Assembly (NCBI GenBank): GCA_002423155.1
Contig: DIUV01000015.1
Coordinates: 1-30,252, forward strand
DNA from: Alphaproteobacteria bacterium UBA6149
GTDB lineage: Bacteria; Pseudomonadota; Alphaproteobacteria; Rickettsiales; UBA998
Length of the DNA: 30,252 nucleotides
Reading direction: 5' to 3'
In this document: one piece after another, positions 14,542 to 22,585 of the stretch
How the letters are laid out: each line of letters opens with the position of its first letter
Position numbering within the stretch: position 1 is the first letter of the stretch
Made by a program: the position numbers and the translations under genes
The notes under the pieces: model-generated
Told to the model about the DNA's origin: nothing
What the model saw: only the letters and a program-made list of their open reading frames with translations
The model's database searches: none

Positions 14542-15315
14542 ATGAATCGCTTACAAAAAACCTTCACCAGCAAAAAAACCTCCCTCATCACTTTCATCAT
14601 GGGCGGAGATCCTGACTTGGAAACTTGCTGGGAACTATTAAAAGAACTACCCCATGCAGGCGCAGATATCGTGGAACTAGGAATGCCGTTTTCCGACCCC
14701 ACAGCCGATGGCATTGCCATTCAAAAGGCAGGGCAACGCGCTTTAGCTGCCCATACCAAATTAAAAGACATTCTCAAACTAGCTAAGCGCTTTCGCGCTG
14801 AACATCCCAACACTCCATTAATTTTAATGGGTTATTACAATCCCATTTTACAGTATCAGCCCGAGAATTTTGTTAGGCAAGCAAAAGAGGCAGGAGTGGA
14901 CGGGGTGATTCTCGTGGATTTACCTCCTGAGGAAGAAAGCGAAATTGCGCCTTTATTACGTGAACAAGACATTGCCCCTGTGCGCCTAGTCGCACCGACT
15001 ACTCCTGATGAACGCCTGCCCTATTTGTTTGAACATGCAGATGGTTTTATTTACACCATCGCCATCAAAGGGATTACGGGCGCCGCCTCCGCCAGTGCCG
15101 CCAGCTTGCAACAGCGCGTAGAGCATTTACGCAATTTTAGTAAGCTTCCCATAGCAATCGGTTTTGGCATACGCTCTGCCGCACAGGTGCGCGAATTAAA
15201 AGACATTGCCGACGGTATTGTCGTTGGCTCCGCCTTAGTAGAAGTTTTGGCACAACAGGGCGTACAAGCCGCTTTAAACTTAGTAACCGAACTTGCAAAG
15301 GCAGCGCATGACTGA
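14542..15315 (+). CDS. trpA: Tryptophan synthase alpha chain
   Basis: This 257-residue TIM-barrel enzyme cleaves indole-3-glycerol phosphate and channels indole to TrpB. The catalytic pair is visible: Glu45 in A-D-I-V-E-L-G-M-P-F-S-D-P and Asp56 in T-A-D-G. The phosphate-binding G-I-T-G and G-F-G-I-R segments are present (about 176-179 and 207-214). The start codon is immediately after repeat family C copy 3. The stop overlaps the next gene by 8 nt. Confidence 0.98.
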   Translation: MNRLQKTFTSKKTSLITFIMGGDPDLETCWELLKELPHAGADIVELGMPFSDPTADGIAIQKAGQRALAAHTKLKDILKLAKRFRAEHPNTPLILMGYYNPILQYQPENFVRQAKEAGVDGVILVDLPPEEESEIAPLLREQDIAPVRLVAPTTPDERLPYLFEHADGFIYTIAIKGITGAASASAASLQQRVEHLRNFSKLPIAIGFGIRSAAQVRELKDIADGIVVGSALVEVLAQQGVQAALNLVTELAKAAHD

Positions 15316-15892
15316 GAAACAGCCAATAAAACAAGCAACCATAATCTATGCCTCCGCACGGAAAGAATCGCTAAACCGAAAATTGGCCGAAATTGTACGG
15401 CAAAAACTGCTTGCCCAAAATATATTGGTAGAAATGCCTGATTATGCCACGCTGGATATGCCCAGTTTCAATGATGATGCTCGCCATGCAGGAAAAATTC
15501 CTCCCATGGCAGAAAAATTACGCCACATATTACAAGCATCTAACTGCCTAATCATTGCTAGCCCCGAATATAATTGGTCATTTCCTGGTTCATTAAAAAA
15601 CGTCATTGATTGGATTTCGCATTTTCGCCCCACTAGTTTAGAAGAAATGCCCATATTTTTACTTTCCGCCAGCACCTCTAACCGTGGTGGTGTGGCAGGA
15701 TTAATGCAATTACGCGTTCCTTTCGATGCTTTGGGAGCTTATGTATTTCCATCCGCCTTCACTTTAGGCGATGCCGCGCAGGCATTTGATAAACAAGGAA
15801 ATATAAAAGACAAATCTCAAGAAAAAGCCCTCGAAGAGATGTTAAATCGCTTTTTAATATTTGTCAAAAAGACACAAAAAAATATTTCTTGA
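15308..15892 (+). CDS. NAD(P)H-dependent FMN reductase family protein
   Basis: This 194-residue flavodoxin-like protein has an N-terminal strand-loop (I-I-Y-A-S-A-R-K-E-S-L-N-R-K-L) that binds FMN phosphate, and the family motif S-P-E-Y-N-W-S-F-P-G-S-L-K-N-V-I-D-W at about 83-100, which wraps the isoalloxazine ring. The family reduces FMN, quinones or azo and nitro compounds; the substrate here cannot be told. The ATG at 15308 has an AAAGG site and overlaps the trpA stop, so translation is probably coupled. Its link to tryptophan synthesis may be positional only. A TTG at 15293 would add five residues. Confidence 0.88.
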   Translation: MTEKQPIKQATIIYASARKESLNRKLAEIVRQKLLAQNILVEMPDYATLDMPSFNDDARHAGKIPPMAEKLRHILQASNCLIIASPEYNWSFPGSLKNVIDWISHFRPTSLEEMPIFLLSASTSNRGGVAGLMQLRVPFDALGAYVFPSAFTLGDAAQAFDKQGNIKDKSQEKALEEMLNRFLIFVKKTQKNIS

Positions 15893-16027
15893 TAAAAGTC
15901 CATTTACAGCATCAATAAAAGCTGTTATGAGCCGTCTTACAGGGTCCAAGTGGTTTTCTGGTGTTATAGTTTTACACCAACATGAAAATCCTGTTGTACA
16001 AACAATCCTATCTTATGGAGTTATAAT

Positions 16028-16198
16028 ATGTTGAATAAATTGATCGCTGTTGCAGCTTTAACTGTTGCTTTGTCTGCTTCTGCTAACGCTTCTGAAGAAG
16101 CTAAACCTGCTGCTGAAGCTGCTGCTACTGAAGCTGCTGCTCCTGCTGCTGATGCTGCTCACGATGCTAAAAAAGAAGAAGGCAAAAAAGCTGAGTAG
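16028..16198 (+). CDS. Small secreted alanine-rich peptide
   Basis: This 56-residue ORF starts at ATG with a GGAG site 8 nt upstream. Residues 1-21 are a clean Sec signal peptide (M-L-N-K-L-I-A-V-A-A-L-T-V-A-L-S-A-S-A-N-A). The mature part of about 35 residues is nearly all Ala, Glu, Lys and Pro with a Lys-rich end (K-K-E-E-G-K-K-A-E) and no cysteines. Almost every alanine uses GCT, unlike its neighbours, which is compatible with high expression. A strong terminator follows at once (16235-16287), so it is a single-gene unit. Function unknown. Confidence 0.75.
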   Translation: MLNKLIAVAALTVALSASANASEEAKPAAEAAATEAAAPAADAAHDAKKEEGKKAE

Positions 16199-16234
16199 TC
16201 TTACTCAAAGCTTTTGCTAATCTTTTAGCGATGG

Positions 16235-16287
16235 AAAAGCCCTCACCAAGTTTGCTCAATTGAGGAATTTGGTCGAGGGCTTTTTTT
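16235..16287 (+). terminator. Intrinsic terminator of the alanine-rich peptide gene
   Basis: The stem AAAAGCCCTC with ACCAA pairs with TTGGT and GAGGGCTTTT, with a loop of about 20 nt and a run of seven T at the 3' end. It lies 36 bp after the stop codon. Confidence 0.87.
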
Positions 16288-16298
16288 ATATTAATATG

Positions 16299-16510
16299 CT
16301 TGCCACCCGACACTTCTTCCCCCTCTCCCTCTGGGAGAGGGAGGGGTGAGGGAATTTTCTACAGAATTGGTGATTGTTTTTATTGTTTAAATATTAAGTA
16401 TGTTATGACAATAATAAGCTCTATATTTTAGATAGATTTCCCTCACCCCTGAAACATATATGTTTCAGCCTCTCCCAGAGGGAGAGGGGGAAGAAGTGTC
16501 GGGCGGCAAG
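16299..16510. mobile_element. Family A miniature inverted-repeat element, copy 3, with 9-bp target duplication
   Basis: A 212-bp element with long terminal inverted repeats (CTTGCC.CCCGACACTTCT.. at both ends). It is flanked by the direct repeat ATTAATATG at 16290-16298 and 16511-16519, as expected for a 9-bp target-site duplication. It carries no gene. The palindrome CTGAAACATATATGTTTCAG is present only in the right arm (16449-16468), not in the left. The core matches copy 1. Confidence 0.88.
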
Positions 16511-16569
16511 ATTAATATGTTTTTTATATTAATATTTTCTTTTGTATTAAATAGCTGTAAACTTCCCCC

Positions 16570-18621
16570 ATGAAAAACTTGCTTATAGCTCTAATATTTT
16601 GCCTAATCACATTTGTCTTTCCCAATGCAGGAAATGCGGATGGATTGACGAAGATTGCACCCAACTCTATTTCTGCCGCAGAAATAGTTACCTCCAGCAA
16701 TAGATTAAGCGCAGATGAGCCTTTTTGGCTTGCCTTACATTTAAAGCTAGAAAAAGGTTGGCACACTTATTGGCAAAATCCCGGAGATTCAGGTCTGCCC
16801 CCCCAATTGAAATGGACGCTTCCAAAAGGCTTCTCCAGCCAAGCAACTCATTTTCCCACCCCAGAACGGGTGGACGTTGCAGGACTCGCCAATTTTGGCT
16901 ATCATGGAGATGCATGGTTACTCACCCCCATCACCCCCCCAAAAGATTTCGACGCCACCTCCCAAGCGCCCTTAACTTTTAATTTAAGCGCTGAATGGTT
17001 GGTTTGTAAGGATATTTGCATTCCTGAAACGGCTAACTTTACCATTACAATCAATGAGCAAACGCCCATAAATGCTGAATTAAACAAAATAATTAAAACG
17101 CTCCCGCAGTTTTTTCCTGCCGCCAACAATGCAGAGCAAGCCAATTATCAAGTAAATGAAGATAAAATAACCCTGCATCTGCCATTACCCCCCGAAACCA
17201 CTATTTTTAATAAAAACAAGGGTCGCAAAGATTTCTTTCCTTTAGAAGGCGGCTTAGTAAGCAACCATGCCCCCCAAAAAATAGAATATAAAAACAACGA
17301 GCTAATCCTCACCCTCAAAGCGAATAATCAAGCAAAGGCAAATAAATTAACCGGATTGTTAACTATAGAAGCCAACAAACAAACTCCTGCCAAATCTTTT
17401 TTTATTAGCGCGAACTTAACCCCCACCACCGCACCTAATTTAACTTTAAAAATGGCACTCTTCTTTGCCTTTTTGGGTGGTTTAATCCTTAATTTCATGC
17501 CCTGCGTATTACCCATATTATCATTAAAAATCATTTCTATTAGTCAATATAATTCCAAAGGCGAATCCATAAAACATGGGCTAACCTATAGTGCCGGAGT
17601 CCTTAGTTGTTTTGCCATTTTAGCGAGCATTCTCATTATAATTCAAAAAAGCGGACAAGAAATTGGCTGGGGCTTCCAGTTACAATCTCCTGCTTTTGTT
17701 ACCGCCCTTAGTTGTTTGTTTTATTTAATGGCACTTAATTTATACGGAGTTTTTTCTTTACCCGTATTATTAGGCAATGTGGGGCAAGAAATTACTCGCA
17801 AAAAGGGGCTAATAAGTAGCTTCTTAACAGGGCTACTCGCCGTTTTAATTGCCACCCCCTGTAGCGCACCTTTTATGGCTCCTGCGGTAGGCTTTGCCCT
17901 CACCCAAGACACAGGCGCATCCTTAGCTATTTTCACCAGCTTAGGTCTGGGTCTGGCTGCGCCATATTTATTGATTAGTTTTTTCCCTGCCATTGGCAAA
18001 ATCTTCCCCAAACCAGGAAAATGGATGGAAAAACTCAAAAAGTTTTTAGCCTTACCTTTATTCGCCACCACCTTATGGTTAATTTGGATTCTCTGGAACC
18101 AATGCGGAAAAACCGCCGCCATTGGCATTATTATTCTACTCCCTTTCTTACATTTACTAGTCTGGCGAGCAGAAAAAAGCTTGCGTCCGCGCTTATGGTT
18201 AGCCGCCACCATTGGGCTGATAATTATCGGAGTTATTGGGGTGCAATTTGCCTTTGCTTGGGAGCGTTATTGTGTTTTTGTCCCTAAGGCAACCGAGCAA
18301 GCATTTTCACAAAAAACCTTGGATGAGCTCCGCCGCCAACAAAAAGCAGTGTTAGTTGATGCCACAGCAGATTGGTGCATAACCTGCAAAGTGAATGAAA
18401 TAGTTAGTTTAAGCTCAGATAAAGTACAAAAACATTTCGCCAACCGCAACATAACCATCCTACGCGCCGATTGGACTCATAAAGACGATGCAATTACTCG
18501 TTATTTACAATCTTTTGGTTATCGTGGTGTGCCCTTATATGTATATTATCCTGAAAAAGGCGCTCCCATAATACTACCCCAAATTCTTACTCCCAACATT
18601 ATAATCAAAGCAACTCAATGA
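16570..18621 (+). CDS. ScsB/DsbD-family protein-disulfide reductase
   Basis: This 683-residue membrane protein passes electrons from cytoplasmic thioredoxin to periplasmic thiol proteins. Layout: signal peptide (1-23); periplasmic N-terminal DsbD_N-type domain with W-H-T-Y-W-x-N-P-G-D-S-G and the cysteine pair Cys146/Cys150; eight-helix CcdA-like core (about 292-565) with Cys312 (F-M-P-C-V-L-P) and Cys431 (T-P-C-S-A-P-F); C-terminal thioredoxin domain with Cys603-I-T-Cys606. All three redox pairs are present. The G-W-H-T-Y-W and N-F-G-Y-H-G motifs resemble ScsB more than E. coli DsbD. The stop overlaps the atp12 start (ATGA). The start codon has no good ribosome binding site. Confidence 0.92.
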   Translation: MKNLLIALIFCLITFVFPNAGNADGLTKIAPNSISAAEIVTSSNRLSADEPFWLALHLKLEKGWHTYWQNPGDSGLPPQLKWTLPKGFSSQATHFPTPERVDVAGLANFGYHGDAWLLTPITPPKDFDATSQAPLTFNLSAEWLVCKDICIPETANFTITINEQTPINAELNKIIKTLPQFFPAANNAEQANYQVNEDKITLHLPLPPETTIFNKNKGRKDFFPLEGGLVSNHAPQKIEYKNNELILTLKANNQAKANKLTGLLTIEANKQTPAKSFFISANLTPTTAPNLTLKMALFFAFLGGLILNFMPCVLPILSLKIISISQYNSKGESIKHGLTYSAGVLSCFAILASILIIIQKSGQEIGWGFQLQSPAFVTALSCLFYLMALNLYGVFSLPVLLGNVGQEITRKKGLISSFLTGLLAVLIATPCSAPFMAPAVGFALTQDTGASLAIFTSLGLGLAAPYLLISFFPAIGKIFPKPGKWMEKLKKFLALPLFATTLWLIWILWNQCGKTAAIGIIILLPFLHLLVWRAEKSLRPRLWLAATIGLIIIGVIGVQFAFAWERYCVFVPKATEQAFSQKTLDELRRQQKAVLVDATADWCITCKVNEIVSLSSDKVQKHFANRNITILRADWTHKDDAITRYLQSFGYRGVPLYVYYPEKGAPIILPQILTPNIIIKATQ

Positions 18622-19205
18622 TTTATTCAATAAATTTCCCCAGCACAGACTTACAAAAAGAAGTATTAGCTGAATATGAAAGCATAAAAGACAAAAAAAA
18701 GGCCCTCCTCACGCGCATGAGCATCAGCGCCGCCCAATTAACCCCCAATGAGCGCAATAAAATCATCCAAGAACTCAGCCATTATGCACAAACAGACCTA
18801 ATTTGTTACCGCGAGGCAAAAGACGCAGAATTAATCGCTCGCCAAAACAAAGTATGGAATCCTGCCATAGAATGGGCAGCCGAAAACTTACAATTTAAAC
18901 TAGAAATCACCAGCGGCATCATGCCCATAGAACAAAAAATCCCCCATGCAGCAAAGTTGCTAGAAGAATTTGACAATTGGCGCTTAATCCCCCTCGCCCA
19001 ATTAATCACTGCCTGCGGCTCTTTCGTACTCGGCTTAATGGTCGCCAAACAAGCCATCACCCCCACCGAAGCCACAGCCTGCGCCTTGCTAGAATATAGC
19101 TACCAACAAGAACGCTGGGGGCTGGATGATGAAGAGATTGACCGCCAAAAAGAAATTTCCACAACCATGCAGGCAGCGGCAAAATTTTTGACTTTATTAA
19201 AATAA
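18618..19205 (+). CDS. ATP12-family F1-ATPase assembly chaperone
   Basis: This 195-residue protein belongs to the ATP12 family, which in mitochondria binds the F1 alpha subunit during ATP synthase assembly; a similar role is presumed in alphaproteobacteria. Matching features are T-D-L-I-C-Y-R (residues 58-64), A-R-Q-N-K-V-W-N-P, G-S-F-V-L-G-L-M-V near 131-139 and the C-terminal E-Y-S-Y-Q-Q-E-R-W-G-L-D-D-E-E. The N-terminal part before the helical core is shorter than in many homologues (about 240-260 residues). The gene overlaps the stop of the upstream reductase by 4 nt, indicating coupled translation. Confidence 0.85.
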   Translation: MIYSINFPSTDLQKEVLAEYESIKDKKKALLTRMSISAAQLTPNERNKIIQELSHYAQTDLICYREAKDAELIARQNKVWNPAIEWAAENLQFKLEITSGIMPIEQKIPHAAKLLEEFDNWRLIPLAQLITACGSFVLGLMVAKQAITPTEATACALLEYSYQQERWGLDDEEIDRQKEISTTMQAAAKFLTLLK

Positions 19206-19280
19206 AAAATTTTACTTTAACTAATATTTAATGTATTTTAGTTAAATTGTATTTTAATTAATTTGCATGGAGTAAAATAA

Positions 19281-19889
19281 ATGGCTGAGCAACAGACTTT
19301 AAAAGATGAACTAGGCGAACTCTCCAGTATTATGAATAATATCAGCATTGCTATTGATAAACATATTCAAACAAAAAAAGATGCTTTACCTGCATTTGTA
19401 TATAAAATGAATGAGGGTAATTTTACACCCACAGAGTTTAGACACGAACTTAACAAAGTTGATATGCTAATCAAAAAAAATACCCGCCCAGACGCCGAAA
19501 GCTTAGACAATTTATCTACATACTTAAAAAGCGCATCCACTACACTTTCTGCACTTGATTGGGCATTACCAGAGGGTGCAACCGGGCAAGAAATAAACCT
19601 CAAAGCCGCTATTGGTATCGGAATTAATAAAGTTGATAATACTTTGCTGAACGACAGCATAAAACTTCAAGAAAAGTCATTAGCAGCACTTGAAGAAATT
19701 GTACCAAACATAGAATTAAGAGACAGAACAAAACTTAAAACCACCGATGAGTTACGCGGATATTTAGAAGAAAAAATCGCCCATCTGAATAAAACCATCG
19801 ATAAATCCGCTACCATAGATACCGATGATATAAATATTACTGGCACCTCCAGAGCTGCCGCCGCAGAAAAAGACGGTAAAGAAAGATGA
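19281..19889 (+). CDS. Unrecognised helical protein
   Basis: This 202-residue protein is not recognised. GGAG lies 8 nt before ATG. It has no signal peptide, cysteines or membrane segments. Composition (Leu, Lys, Glu, Asp, Asn) and heptad-like spacing in residues 5-60 and 140-175 suggest a helical bundle or coiled coil, and the tail is Ala- and Lys-rich (A-A-A-A-E-K-D-G-K-E-R). It overlaps the next gene by 4 nt (ATGA), so the two small genes are a unit. Confidence 0.7.
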   Translation: MAEQQTLKDELGELSSIMNNISIAIDKHIQTKKDALPAFVYKMNEGNFTPTEFRHELNKVDMLIKKNTRPDAESLDNLSTYLKSASTTLSALDWALPEGATGQEINLKAAIGIGINKVDNTLLNDSIKLQEKSLAALEEIVPNIELRDRTKLKTTDELRGYLEEKIAHLNKTIDKSATIDTDDINITGTSRAAAAEKDGKER

Positions 19890-20164
19890 TCCCAACTCCA
19901 AGAACCTCTTTTGCCGCCAATATACTAAAACAAAAAGCCTTAATATACGCCTTCACCGCCCCCCAAAGGGGCACGTTGATGTATTATGTGCTAGAAGTAA
20001 ACGCGAGCAAACATAACGCTTTCAAACAAGCATTGAAAGATTCGGTACAAATTAAACTAGAAGAATTTGGCAGCACAATCTATCAAGGCGCAACCCCACC
20101 CAGCCCAGAACTTGCCCAACAATGGCAAGAAAAATATGAGCTTGATATATCTGCGTGGTACTAA
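19886..20164 (+). CDS. Unrecognised small protein coupled to the preceding gene
   Basis: This 92-residue protein is not recognised. Its ATG overlaps the upstream stop (ATGA). The first 30 residues are basic (R, K) and the rest has mixed alpha/beta character (M-Y-Y-V-L-E-V-N; D-S-V-Q-I-K-L-E-E-F-G), with a C-terminal W-Q-E-K-Y-E-L-D-I-S-A-W-Y. It has no cysteines and no signal peptide. The frame is well separated from hisF by 76 bp. Confidence 0.65.
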   Translation: MIPTPRTSFAANILKQKALIYAFTAPQRGTLMYYVLEVNASKHNAFKQALKDSVQIKLEEFGSTIYQGATPPSPELAQQWQEKYELDISAWY

Positions 20165-20240
20165 AGAGAGCGCTTGAATAAAATATAAAATTTTGGCATT
20201 GTTAAAAAAACCTATATCTACGCAAGGTGAAAAATTAAAA

Positions 20241-21032
20241 ATGCTAAAAATCCGAATAATCCCCTGCTTAGACGTAAAAGATGGGCGCGTAGTCAAAGGC
20301 GTAAATTTCGTTGATTTACGGGACGCGGGCGACCCGGTTGAACAAGCAAAAATATATGATGCACAAGGCGCCGATGAACTCTGCTTTTTAGATATTTCCG
20401 CCTCGCATGAAGGGCGCGGCACTTTGTATGATATGGTCAGCCAAGTGGCAGAAAGCTGCTCAATTCCCTTCACCGTGGGTGGCGGCGTGCGTAAATTGGA
20501 AGATATACGGCAATTATTGCTCGCCGGAGCCGATAAAGTTTCCATCAACACTGCGGCGGTGCATAATCCTGAATTTGTTCGAGAAGCGGCGGAAAAATTT
20601 GGCTCGCAATGTATAGTCGTCGCCATTGATGCAAAAAGCGTCGCCCCAGAAAAGTACGAAATCTTCACCCATGGCGGACGCAACCCCACACAGATAGACG
20701 CAGTAGAATGGGCAAAACGCATGGTAGAATATGGCGCAGGCGAAATATTGCTTACCTCGATGGATCGTGATGGCACTGGCAAAGGGTTCGATGTGCCCAT
20801 GACGCGTGCCATATCCGACGCCGTTTCAGTACCCATAATTGCTTCAGGCGGTGTGGGGACGCTGGAACATTTCATCCAAGGTTTTCAAGATGGACATGCC
20901 AGCGCCTTATTAGCCGCGTCAGTATTTCACTTTGGCACCTTTACTATACCGCAAGTAAAACAAGCCTTAGCCGAAGCAGGAATACCAGTACGCCCGTTCA
21001 CTCCCTCTCCCTCTGGGAGAGGGTCGGGGTGA
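20241..21032 (+). CDS. hisF: Imidazole glycerol phosphate synthase subunit HisF
   Basis: This 263-residue TIM-barrel cyclase makes IGP and AICAR from PRFAR with ammonia from HisH. It begins M-L-K-I-R-I-I-P-C-L-D-V with catalytic Asp11, and has the second catalytic Asp in V-A-I-D-A-K-S (about 130), plus phosphate-binding G-G-G-V-R and S-G-G-V-G. The start at 20241 is supported by an AAGGTGA upstream and by the family N-terminus; a longer frame from TTG at 20193 is not. The normal protein ends near G-I-P-V-R. The last 12 residues (P-F-T-P-S-P-S-G-R-G-S-G) come largely from repeat family A copy 4. Confidence 0.97.
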   Translation: MLKIRIIPCLDVKDGRVVKGVNFVDLRDAGDPVEQAKIYDAQGADELCFLDISASHEGRGTLYDMVSQVAESCSIPFTVGGGVRKLEDIRQLLLAGADKVSINTAAVHNPEFVREAAEKFGSQCIVVAIDAKSVAPEKYEIFTHGGRNPTQIDAVEWAKRMVEYGAGEILLTSMDRDGTGKGFDVPMTRAISDAVSVPIIASGGVGTLEHFIQGFQDGHASALLAASVFHFGTFTIPQVKQALAEAGIPVRPFTPSPSGRGSG

Positions 21033-21128
21033 GGGAACTCGCCAAACAATAATTTCAAATAACAAACCAAAAACACCTCCCTCGAGTCGGCTTCCCTCAC
21101 CCCAGCCCTCTCCCAGAGGGAGAGGGAG
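21001..21128. mobile_element. Family A miniature inverted-repeat element, copy 4, overlapping the hisF 3' end
   Basis: A 128-bp copy whose arms are ctccctctccctctgggaga..tgagggaa and its inverse (ttccctca..gggagagggag). It lacks the extra CTGAAACATATATGTTTCAG palindrome in both arms. The left arm holds the last codons and stop of hisF; the right end GGGAG lies 7 nt before the hisE ATG. A possible CA direct repeat flanks it. Confidence 0.82.
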
Positions 21129-21135
21129 CAAAAAA

Positions 21136-21447
21136 ATGTTAGATCGACTTTATAATATCATCCTATCCCGACGTGACCAAGCGGACGCAGCAAATTCCTA
21201 CGTCGCGCAATTATTCCAAAAAGGGCGCAAAAAAATTGCCCAAAAAGTCGGCGAAGAAGGAGTAGAAACCACCATTGCCGCCATTAGGGATGACCGCGCA
21301 GAAATAATAAGCGAAAGCGCCGATTTATTGTTTCATTTAAGCATATTATGGGCAGATGCTGGCATCACGCCGCAAGATGTGGATAATGAACTACGCAAAC
21401 GCGAAGGGATATCGGGGATTGCGGAGAAGCAGAGTCGGAAAGACTAA
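21136..21447 (+). CDS. hisE: Phosphoribosyl-ATP pyrophosphatase
   Basis: This 103-residue enzyme hydrolyses PR-ATP to PR-AMP, the second step of histidine synthesis. It has the MazG-like metal-binding helices with G-E-E-G-V-E-T (about 38-44) and E-S-A-D-L-L-F-H-L (60-68). Length is typical for a free-standing HisE. The ribosome binding site (GGGAG) comes from the end of repeat family A copy 4. The gene follows hisF, a common alphaproteobacterial order, and is followed by a family D palindrome. Confidence 0.95.
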   Translation: MLDRLYNIILSRRDQADAANSYVAQLFQKGRKKIAQKVGEEGVETTIAAIRDDRAEIISESADLLFHLSILWADAGITPQDVDNELRKREGISGIAEKQSRKD

Positions 21448-21481
21448 GCCGCAGGGGATGTTATTGTTAAAGAATTTTCAT

Positions 21482-21590
21482 TTGTCATACCGCTGTAGAG
21501 CGGTATCCATGCCTAACAATTGGCTGCAAAGCTAGCAGATAGGCATGGATACCGCCCCCTCTTTTAGGAAGATAGGCGGCGGTATGACAA
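21482..21590. repeat. Family D palindromic repeat, copy 2
   Basis: Outer arms TTGTCATACCGC / GCGGTATGACAA and inner arms gcggtatccatgcct / aggcatggataccgc. It is homologous to 106-198. The right half has an extra 20 bp (ccctcttttaggaagataggc) beside the inner arm. It lies in the convergent gap between hisE and the minus-strand operon. Confidence 0.8.
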
Positions 21591-21611
21591 GGTAGAGATT
21601 AGTAAAAAAAA

Positions 21612-22583
21612 CTAAGCGCCAAGTTTAAGTTGCTGCTCTGGAGTTTTCGCTTTTGGTGGCACAACACTTGCGGAACCAGCATCTGCCAATTGAATTGTCG
21701 CCGCGGCATCCTTTGCATCTGCCTGTGCTTTAGCTTTATTATCCGCCACCATCACGGGCGCATCATCCACGGCAACCATCGCCAGCTGAGTACCAGCAAT
21801 TGGCTGTTTTGCATTTAATTTCGGCAAGGTCTCTTTATTATAAGCGTAAATGCCACCCGCCTGCCCAGCATCTCCCAACAAAGCTTTATAGCTAGGTTTT
21901 CCCTCACCATCTAAGCCATTATATTCCACTCCCGAAACCGCACTGGCAATTTTATAAATATCTTTTTGTTCTGCATCGCTCGGCTGATGCCCCAAACCAG
22001 CACTTAAAACCAACATCACTTTAGCATGCACATTACCCGCATTAAAGCGAGCTATTTCCTCGGTTTTAGCTGGTTCATCCTTTGCCAACACACTCCAAGC
22101 ATGCTTTAAACCTGCCATTGTATAATTAGATTCTAAAGTGGCGGTTTTAACTGCTTCACCCAATAAATTAACATCCACCGCAACGCCGTTTATTTCATAT
22201 TGCCCAGCCGCTTGCGCAACCACCTGCTGCAAATTATCTGCAAGCACATAACTATCACCATTTTTAGTTAGTAAACTATCCGCTGCTTTTTGACGATCCA
22301 AGCGAAAACCAACTTTATCTAATCCTGCCATTACCAAACCAGATAACCAATTAGTAAATTGATCCCAATATTTACCAACCGTACCAAGAATACCTGAGTC
22401 CTGAGCGGTTTTATTAGCAACATCATCAATTTGTTGGCTGCCATAATCAACCGCAGGCTTGGCGATATTCGCCAACCAGTTAGGAACTAATGCATTAATC
22501 GCATCCGAAGCATATTCGCTCACATCAACATGCATTAACTTTTTTAAATAATCAACCGCAATACTTGTATCCACAGCAACCAT
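21612..22583 (-). CDS. Unrecognised protein, third gene of a three-gene operon
   Basis: This 323-residue protein is not recognised. It has no signal peptide and no cysteines. The sequence begins with a hydrophobic helix-rich part (residues 1-80, including W-L-S-G-L-V-M-A-G-L), continues with a likely globular part (about 100-250; V-L-S-A-G-L-G-H-Q-P-S-D-A-E-Q) and ends in an Ala/Asp/Lys-rich low-complexity tail with P-P-K-A-K-T-P. It starts 2 bp after the upstream stop. All three operon members are of similar size and equally lacking in recognised domains. Confidence 0.7.
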   Translation of the reverse strand: MVAVDTSIAVDYLKKLMHVDVSEYASDAINALVPNWLANIAKPAVDYGSQQIDDVANKTAQDSGILGTVGKYWDQFTNWLSGLVMAGLDKVGFRLDRQKAADSLLTKNGDSYVLADNLQQVVAQAAGQYEINGVAVDVNLLGEAVKTATLESNYTMAGLKHAWSVLAKDEPAKTEEIARFNAGNVHAKVMLVLSAGLGHQPSDAEQKDIYKIASAVSGVEYNGLDGEGKPSYKALLGDAGQAGGIYAYNKETLPKLNAKQPIAGTQLAMVAVDDAPVMVADNKAKAQADAKDAAATIQLADAGSASVVPPKAKTPEQQLKLGA

Positions 22584-22585
22584 AA

